This document shows, in pieces, positions 7,372 through 14,392 of a DNA stretch of 64,000 bases; the first letter of the stretch is position 1, and the number at the start of each line of letters is the position of its first letter. The notes beneath the pieces are model-generated. The model did no database searches. It saw only the letters and a list, made by a program, of their open reading frames with translations, and was not told the origin of the DNA. The stretch is from Streptomyces sp. Edi4. GTDB lineage: Bacteria > Actinomycetota > Actinomycetes > Streptomycetales > Streptomycetaceae. A program made the position numbers and the translations under genes. The stretch spans positions 3,720,001-3,784,000 of the forward strand of contig NZ_JBEJGY010000004.1 of NCBI RefSeq assembly GCF_040253615.1, read 5' to 3'.

Positions 7372-8270
7372 TACGCGGCGGTCGCCTCAGCACCGGCATC
7401 CGGTGCTGAGCGCTCGGCCTTGAGCGTGTCGCGCAGCAGTCGGCCGTTGGCCGACGACGTACGCACCGCCTTACGGATCGCCTCTGCCGTCAGCTCAGCA
7501 TCCGGCCAGTCGGCCGTGACCGACCGGGCTTCGGCAAGCAGTGCATCCGGCGTGCGCGTCGGGCGGCGCGTGCGGGCCGACTCGGGGACCCGACCGGTCG
7601 CCCTACGAGGGGCCGACTCGACCGCAGCGACCGCCTTCACCGGAACCGACTCGATGGCCTCGACTGGCTCGACTACCGGCACGGGTTCGACCGGCGGAAC
7701 CGGGTCGATGACCGGTGCCGGGTCGGCCGCCTCGGGGGTCAGGAGTTCGGTCACCTCGGGCGGGGTCTCGGGGGCCGACTCGTGCAGGTCAGACCCCAAC
7801 CGATTTGTTGCGGACTCGGCTGGTTCATCCTGATCTGTGATTGCGGGTGCTCGGTGGTGCAGCACCTTCGCCACGAGGTCCGAACCGAAGAAAATCGACC
7901 CGACCGGCAGCGACGTGGCGAGCAGCACCAGGACCCAGTTCGCGGGGGCCCAGTGGGCCAACTGCATTCGCTGTCCCCCGCCGTGCAGTTCGGGCACCAG
8001 CCCGTGCACGTAGTTGAGAACCAGCGACGCAGCTGCGTACCCGGCCAGCACCCACAGCGCGAACGTCTTGTCCCGGCCGGTGAGTACGAGGGTGGCGACC
8101 AGTGCCAGGGCCATCAGGCCATCGACCACGAACGGGTAGAGCAGAGCCGCCGTGCCGTCCGCCCCGACCGTCCGGGCCACGTCCCGCTGCGCGTTCCACG
8201 AGACGCGGAAGGCCATGCCGACCACGCCGACCAGAGCAGCGACCAGCAGGATTTTCGCGGGGCGATTCAC
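7371..8270 (-). CDS. DUF2637 membrane protein
   Basis: The 299-residue product has four predicted membrane helices in its first 150 residues (ILLVAALVGVVGMAF; LLYPFVVDGLMALALVATLVL; FALWVLAGYAAASLVLNYVH; WVLVLLATSLPVGSIFF) and fits DUF2637, a family of actinobacterial plasmids and AICEs. The C-terminal half is Pro/Val/Glu-rich and ends in a small helical domain, possibly DNA-binding (DALLAEARS...AIRKAVRTSSANGR). The GTG start (8268-8270) overlaps the GGDEF gene stop as GTGA. Function unknown. Confidence 0.8.
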   Translation of the reverse strand: MNRPAKILLVAALVGVVGMAFRVSWNAQRDVARTVGADGTAALLYPFVVDGLMALALVATLVLTGRDKTFALWVLAGYAAASLVLNYVHGLVPELHGGGQRMQLAHWAPANWVLVLLATSLPVGSIFFGSDLVAKVLHHRAPAITDQDEPAESATNRLGSDLHESAPETPPEVTELLTPEAADPAPVIDPVPPVEPVPVVEPVEAIESVPVKAVAAVESAPRRATGRVPESARTRRPTRTPDALLAEARSVTADWPDAELTAEAIRKAVRTSSANGRLLRDTLKAERSAPDAGAEATAA

Positions 8271-8920
8271 GCCGCCGCCCCCGTTCCACCGGCGGTGCCA
8301 CGTCGTCCGGCCCGGCGGCCGTTGACCGTCCCCAGGGTCGGGGCGACGCTCATGGCGACACTCCAACCGGCCTCCTCCTGCTTGGCCTTGTACATCTCCT
8401 CATCCGCGCGCCGCAGCAGCGCGGACAGGTCGGCCAGCTCCGCGCGCGGGTCGATCCGGATCGTGCCGATGGACGCGGTCACGGCGAGTTGCGTGCCCTC
8501 GAAGTCCACGGGCCGTTCCAACCGGTCGGACAGCTCATACAGGGTCCAGTCGAATTCACCCGCGCTGTAGACGCTGGTGACCGCCACGAACTCGTCCCCG
8601 CCCAACCGGGCTGCGAGACCGCCGTTCTCGGTGGCCCACTGCTGCATGCGATGACCGGTGGCGCGGATGACCGCATCCCCCGCCGCGTGGCCGTGGGTGT
8701 CGTTGGTCTGCTTGAACCGGTCGAGGTCCACGAAGTACACCGCCCGCGGACCACCGTGCAGGAACTTGCTGGCCCGCTCCTCGAACGCGTCCCGGTTCAG
8801 CAGACCCGTCAGCGGGTCACGCCGGGCCGACTCGATCCGGCGGTGCATCCACAGACTGTGGATCGACCAGCCGGACGCCAGCGGCAGAGCAGCGGCCAGG
8901 GATGTCAGGATCTCGCTCAT
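8267..8920 (-). CDS. GGDEF-domain protein (putative diguanylate cyclase)
   Basis: A 217-residue GGDEF domain with a short hydrophobic N-terminus. It keeps DPLTGLLNRDAF, FVDLDRFKQTND, the signature LGGDEFVAV with all five residues intact, and ASIGTI. It may therefore make c-di-GMP, which binds BldD and controls Streptomyces development; whether this enzyme is active is inference. No sensor or EAL domain is present. ATG at 8920 overlaps the preceding stop (ATGA), and it overlaps the next gene by GTGA, so it is embedded in a coupled AICE operon. Confidence 0.85.
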   Translation of the reverse strand: MSEILTSLAAALPLASGWSIHSLWMHRRIESARRDPLTGLLNRDAFEERASKFLHGGPRAVYFVDLDRFKQTNDTHGHAAGDAVIRATGHRMQQWATENGGLAARLGGDEFVAVTSVYSAGEFDWTLYELSDRLERPVDFEGTQLAVTASIGTIRIDPRAELADLSALLRRADEEMYKAKQEEAGWSVAMSVAPTLGTVNGRRAGRRGTAGGTGAAA

Positions 8921-9234
8921 GCCGCTTCCTCCGTCCCGGCGAAACGGCCGGCGGAGCGGGCGGCACGCAGGAACGGCACGGTGCGGGTGAGCGCGTCGGC
9001 GTACAGCGCGTCCCACGCCGCGATCTCGTCACCGCCCTCGCCCTGCGCGGCCAGCTCCGCGATGACCTCACGGGCCACGTCCAGACGGGCCGCCCGCTCC
9101 TCGGGCGACTCCGGGGTGAGCGGGCCGCGGAACAGGCCCCGGTCAAGGCCCAGGGGCAGTTCGTCGAAGCCCAAGGCCAGCTCTTCGAACTCGATCGCGT
9201 TCAAGGCCTGGTGGCTACCGATGTACGTACGCAT
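8917..9234 (-). CDS. Small acidic AICE protein, 105 aa
   Basis: The protein is acidic and mostly helical (FEELALGFDELPLGLDRGL, then a charged helix with EERAARLDVAREVIAEL). I recognise no domain. ATG at 9234 has GGAGAG about 9 nt upstream, and hairpin copy C lies just before it. It ends in an ATGA overlap with the GGDEF gene, so the two are likely made together; it could be a partner or regulator of that enzyme. Confidence 0.65.
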   Translation of the reverse strand: MRTYIGSHQALNAIEFEELALGFDELPLGLDRGLFRGPLTPESPEERAARLDVAREVIAELAAQGEGGDEIAAWDALYADALTRTVPFLRAARSAGRFAGTEEAA

Positions 9235-9239
9235 GAGGA

Positions 9240-9303
9240 TCTCTCCTGAAAGGCGAAGGGAGCCGGGGCAGCCTCGGTCTTTGGCGAGAGGCGGCCACCC
9301 CGG
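9240..9303 (-). promoter_or_regulatory. Conserved leader hairpin, copy C
   Basis: The stem arms are 9263-9273 and 9293-9303 (11 bp). The stem bases differ from copies A and B, yet pairing is kept; two pairs that are C-A or A-C on the plus strand become G-U and U-G only in RNA transcribed from the minus strand. The 15-nt loop is identical to the other copies. CCCTTCGC and AGGAGAG follow before the start codon of the 105-residue gene. Confidence 0.7.
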
Positions 9304-9323
9304 CAGGGAGGGAAGGTCTGTGG

Positions 9324-10100
9324 TCAGCGGGTGCGGACGTGGCCGCTGACGCTGCGGGCACTGACGTTCAGGTCGCGACCGCCGCTGACGGTCACGTCGC
9401 CCGAAACGCTGTTGGCGCGCACGGCGCCGGACGCCTTGAGCGTCGCGTGAACGCTCACGTCGCCGGACGTGGTGACCAGCTCTGCGCTGCTGCCGCTGTA
9501 CAGGTCCACGGCGATGTCACCGGAGACGGAGCGGGCTGCGATCTGCTCGGCCACGCGCCAGACGGTCAGGTCACCGGAGGTGGTGGAGGCGGTCACGGCG
9601 CGGGCCCCGTCGACCTGCAAGTCACCGGAGGTGGAGCGGAACTCCAGGCGGTCCACCTCACCGTCCACGACAGCGTCGGCGGATTGGGAGACGACCGCGA
9701 GCGAGGAGTTCGCCGGCAGGGAAACCCGGGCCTCAATCTCGCTGACCCGGGCCACGGTGTCCGTGCCACCGCCGGTCACGACGCGACCGTTGATGATGGT
9801 CACGCCGGTGACCGATCCGTAGACCGTGCCCATGCTCTGGGTGATCCGGTTGCCCCGGACGCTCTGCATCATCACGTTGCCGCGGATCGCGGGGATCTCC
9901 ACCGCGATGGTCTGGCCGTTCTCAGTGATGCGGGCCGCGTTCACCACGTCGGCGGCCGGGCCCGACGTGTCGGCGGTCCGCAGCGTCACCCGGGCGTGGG
10001 TGAGGCTGTCGAGAACCTGCACGTGCACCCTGCCCATCGGCAGGTCCAGGCCCAGAACGACCGGGCCGGTGGAGGTGGAAACGAAGGTGCGCTCAGTCAT
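9324..10100 (-). CDS. DUF4097-like beta-helix protein
   Basis: The 258-residue product has repeated SGD turns in its C-terminal half (TSGDLQVDG, TSGDLTVW, VSGDIAVD, TSGDVSVH, VSGDVTVS, VSGHVRTR), the regular ladder of DUF4097-type right-handed beta helices. There is no signal peptide or membrane anchor, so it is probably cytoplasmic. ATG at 10100 has AAGGAGA upstream, with hairpin copy D before it. It is the first gene of the leftward AICE cluster. Its role in the element is unknown. Confidence 0.75.
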   Translation of the reverse strand: MTERTFVSTSTGPVVLGLDLPMGRVHVQVLDSLTHARVTLRTADTSGPAADVVNAARITENGQTIAVEIPAIRGNVMMQSVRGNRITQSMGTVYGSVTGVTIINGRVVTGGGTDTVARVSEIEARVSLPANSSLAVVSQSADAVVDGEVDRLEFRSTSGDLQVDGARAVTASTTSGDLTVWRVAEQIAARSVSGDIAVDLYSGSSAELVTTSGDVSVHATLKASGAVRANSVSGDVTVSGGRDLNVSARSVSGHVRTR

Positions 10101-10106
10101 TGCGGA

Positions 10107-10170
10107 TCTCCTTGATTCGCGAAGGACGGGGCCGGGCGGTCGCGGTCTTTGGCGAGAGACGACCACCCGG
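10107..10170 (-). promoter_or_regulatory. Conserved leader hairpin, copy D
   Basis: The stem arms are 10132-10142 and 10160-10170 (11 bp), with one position that pairs as G-U only in minus-strand RNA. The loop carries the invariant CTCTCGCCAAAGACC. CCTTCGC and AAGGAGA follow before the ATG at 10100. This is the leader of the first gene in the cluster, so it should be near the 5' end of the main transcript. Confidence 0.7.
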
Positions 10171-10217
10171 CAAGGACGTGCTGAGCGAGCCGCGCCCCCG
10201 GAACCCGGAGCCACGGC

Positions 10218-10242
10218 GACCGCTCGTCAAAGACGAGTGGTC
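10218..10242. other. Short hairpin in divergent control region
   Basis: Arms GACCGCTCGTC and GACGAGTGGTC pair over 11 bp with one wobble around a 3-base loop. It lies upstream of the leftward AICE operon. There is no T-run, so it is not an obvious terminator; it may be a transcript leader structure or protein-binding site. Confidence 0.3.
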
Positions 10243-10436
10243 ATGGCCGCTGACGCCCCCGAAGACGGAGGCGCCAGCCGCCAAAATCACTCGTTCTTGG
10301 CACACTGTTCAGTTCTCAAGGAACGGCCGCTCACAGCCCGTTGGCGTGCGACAACGTCGCCTTTCCCAGGTCTTCCAGCTGGTGCGGGTACTGCGGTTGG
10401 TCAGCTCCGCCGGTACAGGCGGGCGTTAAACTTGGA

Positions 10437-10456
10437 GGAACATGTGTTACATGTCC
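10437..10456. promoter_or_regulatory. Near-perfect inverted repeat, candidate operator
   Basis: GGAACATGT and ACATGTCC face each other around GTT, with one unmatched A. The site lies in the 545-bp divergent region between the leftward cluster (start 10100) and the rightward XRE gene (start 10646). The rest of that region has no convincing gene. It may bind the XRE or GntR regulator of the element; this is inference from symmetry and position. Confidence 0.4.
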
Positions 10457-10590
10457 CTCATCATGCAGAGAGAGATTCGCCCCGTCAAGCCCTTCGGCTC
10501 TTCGGTTCTGCGAGTCCCTCGCTGTCGATGTGCTTCCAGCTTGGCCTCAGCAGCGAAGACGATCGACCCCGCACCTGTACGACCTGTGCA

Positions 10591-10627
10591 CGACTTGGCT
10601 ACGGTGAAGTCGTCCCAAGTCGTCCCA
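10591..10627. promoter_or_regulatory. Repeats upstream of the XRE gene
   Basis: CGACTTGG (10591-10598) and CCAAGTCG (10615-10622) are inverted, and AGTCGTCCCA is tandemly duplicated (10608-10617 and 10618-10627). The array ends about 18 bases before the ATG at 10646, where a repressor would block transcription or translation. The likely reader is a regulator encoded in the same block; untested. Confidence 0.4.
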
Positions 10628-10645
10628 GCCGGGGGAGAGCACGAC

Positions 10646-11416
10646 ATGGCCAACGAGAGGCTTCGAGGCGCGATCGTTGAGAGCGGCATGACGCTCGATC
10701 AAGTGGGCGCGCGATTAGGAGTGTCGGCCAAGACGGTCGAGCGCTGGATCGGTGACCCAAAACGCAAGCCCTACCGGCGCTTCCAGTACGCCGCTGCCTC
10801 GCTACTGCAATGTGAAGTGTCCTACCTGTGGCCGGAGGAACGGACATCAGCAGAGGTCACCGAGGCGGGAAACGCTGAGCTGATCAAGCTGTACCCCCAC
10901 AGGTCGGTCGTTCCGAACCGGTTGTGGCCACAGCTCTACGCGCAAGCGCGCGAGCACTTCGACGTGCTCGTCTACTCGGGCTTCTGGCTCACTGAGGACC
11001 CTGCGTTCCACAAAGTCGTCAAGGAAAAATCAGCGGCCGGCGTCCGCGTCCGCTTCATGCTCGGGGACCCGGACAGCCCCGCCGTGGCCGTGCGTGGTGA
11101 GGATGAGGGAATCGGCCCGGCCATGGCCAGCAAGATTCGAAATGCCCTCATCAACTACGGCTCATTCTTCGGGCTCCCCGGAGTTGAGTTCCGGCTGCAC
11201 AACACGACGCTCTACAACTCGATCTACCGGGCCGATGAGGAGATGCTGGCCAATGGCCACCTGTACGGGGTCGGGGCGTACATGGCCCCTGTACTGCATC
11301 TCCAACGCGTGCCAGGGGGCGAACTGTTCGATGCGTACGCTGAGAGCGTTGAACGGGTCTGGGAGTCGGCCAGGCCCATCTCTTCACCCGCCGATTGCGG
11401 AGGTCTGCACGCGTGA
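10646..11416 (+). CDS. XRE-type regulator with C-terminal PLD-like domain
   Basis: The 256-residue protein starts with a helix-turn-helix (MTLDQVGARLGVSAKTVERWIGDPKR, helix ends about 14-40). The C-terminal domain is of the type annotated as phospholipase-D-like in AICE regulators (VLVYSGFWLTEDPAF, VRVRFMLGDPDS), without a clear HKD catalytic motif. Position beside Nudix and HD genes and a GntR repressor matches the Pra-type regulatory block of pSAM2-like elements, where Pra activates replication; the equivalence is inferred. ATG at 10646 has GGGGGAGAG upstream and the next gene overlaps its stop. Confidence 0.75.
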   Translation: MANERLRGAIVESGMTLDQVGARLGVSAKTVERWIGDPKRKPYRRFQYAAASLLQCEVSYLWPEERTSAEVTEAGNAELIKLYPHRSVVPNRLWPQLYAQAREHFDVLVYSGFWLTEDPAFHKVVKEKSAAGVRVRFMLGDPDSPAVAVRGEDEGIGPAMASKIRNALINYGSFFGLPGVEFRLHNTTLYNSIYRADEEMLANGHLYGVGAYMAPVLHLQRVPGGELFDAYAESVERVWESARPISSPADCGGLHA

Positions 11417-11886
11417 GCCGAATCGACTATTTCCGTGACCCGAACGCCCCCGCGGCCAACTCCGTCGTGCCGTCCGTCACGGCAGTCGTCCGCGACGATG
11501 ACGGACGGCTTCTGATCATCCACAAGACGGACAACGACCTTTGGGCGCTCCCGGGCGGCGGCCATGACATCGGTGAGAGCATCAGCGACACGGTCGTTCG
11601 GGAGGTGCTGGAAGAAACAGGCATAACAGTCGAGATCGACAGCGTCGTGGGGCTCTACACCAACCCTGAACACGTCTTGGCGTATGACGACGGAGAGGTG
11701 CGACAACAGTTCTCGATCTGCTTCCGGGCCCACCCGACCGGCGGGGCTCTGCGCACCAGCAGCGAATCGAAAGAGGTCCGTTGGGTTGACCCAGCGGACC
11801 TCGATGACCTGAACATCCATCCGTCGATGCGGTTGCGCATCCGGCATGGCCTGGACGACTCCCGGCAGCAGCCCTACATCGGCTGA
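11413..11886 (+). CDS. Nudix hydrolase
   Basis: The 157-residue protein carries a Nudix box in good form: GGGHDIGESISDTVVREVLEETGI, read as G-x5-E-x7-REVLEETGI, so metal-binding and catalytic glutamates are present. GTG at 11413 is chosen because it overlaps the XRE stop as GTGA. Nudix proteins are regular members of the regulatory block of pSAM2-like AICEs; the substrate is unknown. Its 3' end overlaps the convergent HD gene by 13 bp. Confidence 0.9.
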   Translation: MSRIDYFRDPNAPAANSVVPSVTAVVRDDDGRLLIIHKTDNDLWALPGGGHDIGESISDTVVREVLEETGITVEIDSVVGLYTNPEHVLAYDDGEVRQQFSICFRAHPTGGALRTSSESKEVRWVDPADLDDLNIHPSMRLRIRHGLDDSRQQPYIG

Positions 11887-12443
11887 AGCCCAGCAGCCGC
11901 CGCGGCTAGGCGACTCTCCACCCTGTCGGCGGCGGCGTAGATCTCAGGCGCTGCCCGTTGGATGAACCGGCCAACGATCGTGTCGGGCCCGTAACGCTGC
12001 ACGATCTCACCAACCCGATCGGCAGGCGTGGTCTGCTCCCCATCCGGCGTGGTCGTCATGTCGCAGAACACCAGCGCGTCAACCAGGCCGGGACGCTCCA
12101 GCTCGAACTCGCTCTCAAGCTCATGCCGAATCCCTCGCTCCTCAGCCTCTAGCAGAGCGCAGGAGTGGTGGGCTACGAGCCGCACGACCCGTCCGTCGGC
12201 CCCTTCCTGGTCACGAAGGAAGCGCGCCCCGTCCAGGGGGTGAAAGCCGGTGGTGGCGATGCGCGGCGAATAGCCGATGTCGTGCAGCACTGCCGCCGCT
12301 TCCAGCAGCTCGGCATCGTCCCCCAGGATCGGGCCCAGCGCACGAGCACACTTAGCCACCCCTAGAGAGTGCACCCACCTTCGAGGCAGCGGTTCGGCCA
12401 GCAGTGACTCGGCGGTTGAATACGCCCACTCATTTAGTCCCAT
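11874..12443 (-). CDS. HD-domain hydrolase
   Basis: The protein (189 residues from ATG at 12443) shows the HD superfamily metal ligands: HSLGVAKCA, then LHDIGYSP, a later HPLDGARF and a distal Asp (FCDMTTT), as in small HD phosphohydrolases. It follows the GntR gene with 11 bp between stop and ATG; a TTG at 12452 would be almost adjacent to that stop. With the Nudix gene it may form a nucleotide-metabolism or signalling pair of the AICE regulatory block; substrate unknown. Confidence 0.8.
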   Translation of the reverse strand: MGLNEWAYSTAESLLAEPLPRRWVHSLGVAKCARALGPILGDDAELLEAAAVLHDIGYSPRIATTGFHPLDGARFLRDQEGADGRVVRLVAHHSCALLEAEERGIRHELESEFELERPGLVDALVFCDMTTTPDGEQTTPADRVGEIVQRYGPDTIVGRFIQRAAPEIYAAADRVESRLAAAAAGLQPM

Positions 12444-12454
12444 GGCGGCCAAGG

Positions 12455-12901
12455 CTACGACCGGCCGGCGGTCGTCGGGAGGGCGCGTACCGTGCGCCCC
12501 TTGCCGTGCACGGTGGCGAGCAATCCGGTTCCCTCCATGTTGGCGAGCACGCGACGCACCGCCGTGCGCGATACGTCGAACCGTGCGCAGAGCTTGGCTT
12601 CGGACGGGTACGTGTCGCCAATCGCGAGAGCGTCCTCAACGATCAAGTCGGTCATCCGCTCAGCGAGAGAGCGACGGTCCCCCTCGCGGGCGACACGCCA
12701 GCCAACCCCGGGCGCGGACTCAAGAGCCCCTTCTGCTTCGAGCACCTTGAGTGCACGACGGATCGTGTTGCGGGCGACACCGTGCGAGCGCATGAGGTCA
12801 GCCTCAGATGGCAGGGGGCCAGTGATCTCGCCCTCTTCGATCCCTTTCCGCAGCACCTCCGAGATGACCAGGTAGGTTCCACGCGGACTGGCCTCCGACA
12901 C
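12455..12901 (-). CDS. GntR-type regulator with two tandem winged helices
   Basis: Unusually, the 148-residue product consists of two GntR DNA-binding domains in a row and no effector domain: LPSEADLMRSHGVARNTIRR... and YPSEAKLCARFDVSRTAVRR..., each ending in a VGWRV / GKGRTV wing. Ordinary KorSA-like AICE repressors have one such domain plus a ligand domain. GTG at 12901 is preferred because GAGGAG lies 6 nt upstream. It probably represses transfer or replication genes, and the TTGC-N6-GCAA site upstream may be autoregulatory. Confidence 0.85.
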   Translation of the reverse strand: MSEASPRGTYLVISEVLRKGIEEGEITGPLPSEADLMRSHGVARNTIRRALKVLEAEGALESAPGVGWRVAREGDRRSLAERMTDLIVEDALAIGDTYPSEAKLCARFDVSRTAVRRVLANMEGTGLLATVHGKGRTVRALPTTAGRS

Positions 12902-12925
12902 TTCGGCTCCTCTCACGTCTACTCT

Positions 12926-12939
12926 TTGCTCTCTTGCAA
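12926..12939. promoter_or_regulatory. TTGC-N6-GCAA operator candidate
   Basis: A short perfect inverted repeat (TTGC TCTCTT GCAA) lies 25 bp upstream of the GntR start codon, in the promoter area. The half-site spacing suits a dimeric or two-headed winged-helix repressor. Autoregulation is inferred from position. Confidence 0.4.
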
Positions 12940-13094
12940 GCGTCCCACGGTCCTCAGTCAGGCATCAGGCCAGCGTTGTGTATCGCCCTCCTTCCCGCGT
13001 CCGGGTCCGGCTCCCATGACTGGCCGGAACTCTTCCTGTGCTACGAGGCTGCTCGTGGGACGGTCCCTCTTGGTCATCAACACCAGGGGGGCTC

Positions 13095-13940
13095 GTGGCA
13101 ACCACACCGCGGCGCAGCTACAGCAACGCAACGATCGCAGGACTGATGACGCTCGCCCGAGGGGGCTGTTACTGGCCGGACTGTGGCGTGCCGACCGTTC
13201 GAATGATCAATGGAGCGCCGCGCCTAAACCTGGAAATCGCGCACATCCGGGCCTTCGAAGAGGGTGGCAAGCGCTATGCCCCGGACTGGTCGATCAGCGA
13301 GCGCAACAGCTTCGCGAACCTCATCCTGCTTTGTCACCCGCACCACTCCGAGATTGACGGGACGGACAGCGATGACTACCCGGTGGAGCGGTTGGAGGGG
13401 TGGAAGGAGGAACGCGAGGCTGACGGGCTCAACGCTCTGGCCGGCTTGGGCGACCTCACGGAGCAGCGACTCGGCGAGATGATCAGCGAAGCTCAGACAT
13501 CACTGGTCGATCGTGTCGGGCCAGCATTGGATGAATTCGCGAAGACGGCTCCTGAGCTTGCTGCACTGCTGAAGGTCACTCTTAAGGAGCTCGCAAACCC
13601 TCGCATCCATGGGTTTGGTCTGTCGGAAGACGAGATTAGTTCCCTGAGTCGGGCCTCCGATGGCCTCTCCCACCTCCAAGACACCGCCTTCTTGCTGGTT
13701 GATGCTTCTCACAAGTTGTCGCATCTACAGGACACCGCGAGCACCCTCGCTGATGCCGCCCATGACCTCGTGGGTCTCGCTGACGAGGCATCAATCCTCC
13801 ACCAGGCGGCAGTCAGGGCCGATCGAGCAGCAGGCAAGCTGATGGATAGTCTTAGCGGCCTTCCAGACAACGCTCGGCTCCTCCAAGCAGCAGCAGACAC
13901 AGCTGCACGAGCCGCAGACAACATGGGCAACCGGTACTAG
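13095..13940 (+). CDS. HNH endonuclease with helical C-terminal repeats
   Basis: The 281-residue protein opens with an HNH nuclease domain: zinc cysteines in GGCYWPDCG (Cys25, Cys30), LEIAHIRAF with His50, and NLILLCHPHHSEIDG with Cys80, His81 and His84. The rest is helical and includes two tandem copies of an 18-residue unit (LSHLQDTAxxLxDAxHxL) in a probable coiled coil. The GTG start with GGGGGG upstream gives the usual start (ATTPRRSYSNATIAGLM). It sits among cargo genes near the right att site; a defence role is plausible but not shown. Confidence 0.75.
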   Translation: MATTPRRSYSNATIAGLMTLARGGCYWPDCGVPTVRMINGAPRLNLEIAHIRAFEEGGKRYAPDWSISERNSFANLILLCHPHHSEIDGTDSDDYPVERLEGWKEEREADGLNALAGLGDLTEQRLGEMISEAQTSLVDRVGPALDEFAKTAPELAALLKVTLKELANPRIHGFGLSEDEISSLSRASDGLSHLQDTAFLLVDASHKLSHLQDTASTLADAAHDLVGLADEASILHQAAVRADRAAGKLMDSLSGLPDNARLLQAAADTAARAADNMGNRY

Positions 13941-14170
13941 CGCCACATGCTGTACGACCCGCTCATAGGGGGGCGCATCAGGGCACCGCGCTACGGACTC
14001 GCCGCACCGTGAATCGACAGCGGTGAGTGCTGCTGGTCAGCAAGGCTCGGTAGCACTGATCGTTGTCCTGGTCTTTGTCCGGTGCACTGACAGCCACCAC
14101 CGTTCGCTCCCGTGCGCGCACCCTGCCTGACCTGCCGCGTGAACCCCTATGAATGCCCCCGAACAGCCAC

Positions 14171-14333
14171 GCGGACAGTTGGAAAGCGTGGGGCAAGGGA
14201 AGCCCGGACGGTCTGTCCGGGCTTGAGGCAACGGCCCCATGGGCACTGTCCGAGGTGTCCGGCTGTCCGGTGGAAGCGTTGACCAGCAAGAACAGCCCGG
14301 ACAGCTCCAAAGGGATGTGTCCGGGCTGTCCGG
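14171..14333. repeat. TGTCCGG iteron-like cluster
   Basis: TGTCCGG occurs at 14214, 14256, 14264, 14318 and 14327, with an inverted copy (CCGGACA) at 14297 and near-copies at 14171, 14204 and 14247. GCCCGGAC (14202-14209) and GTCCGGGC (14215-14222) form a palindrome. The array lies in the 452-bp gap before the gene at 14393. It may be an origin, a TraB recognition site or an operator array; a choice is not possible from sequence alone. Confidence 0.5.
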
Positions 14334-14392
14334 TTAAAGCGGCGCCAGGCTGGGCAAGCTGCGTCCTCAGAGACCTGCGGGAGGGGCGCAAC

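Noticed and set aside
10300..10326. rRNA-operon-like element (CACTGTTCAGTTCTCAAGG)
   Set aside because: It resembles rrn leader or spacer motifs of actinomycetes, but there is no rRNA nearby and a single short match is not enough to call a feature.
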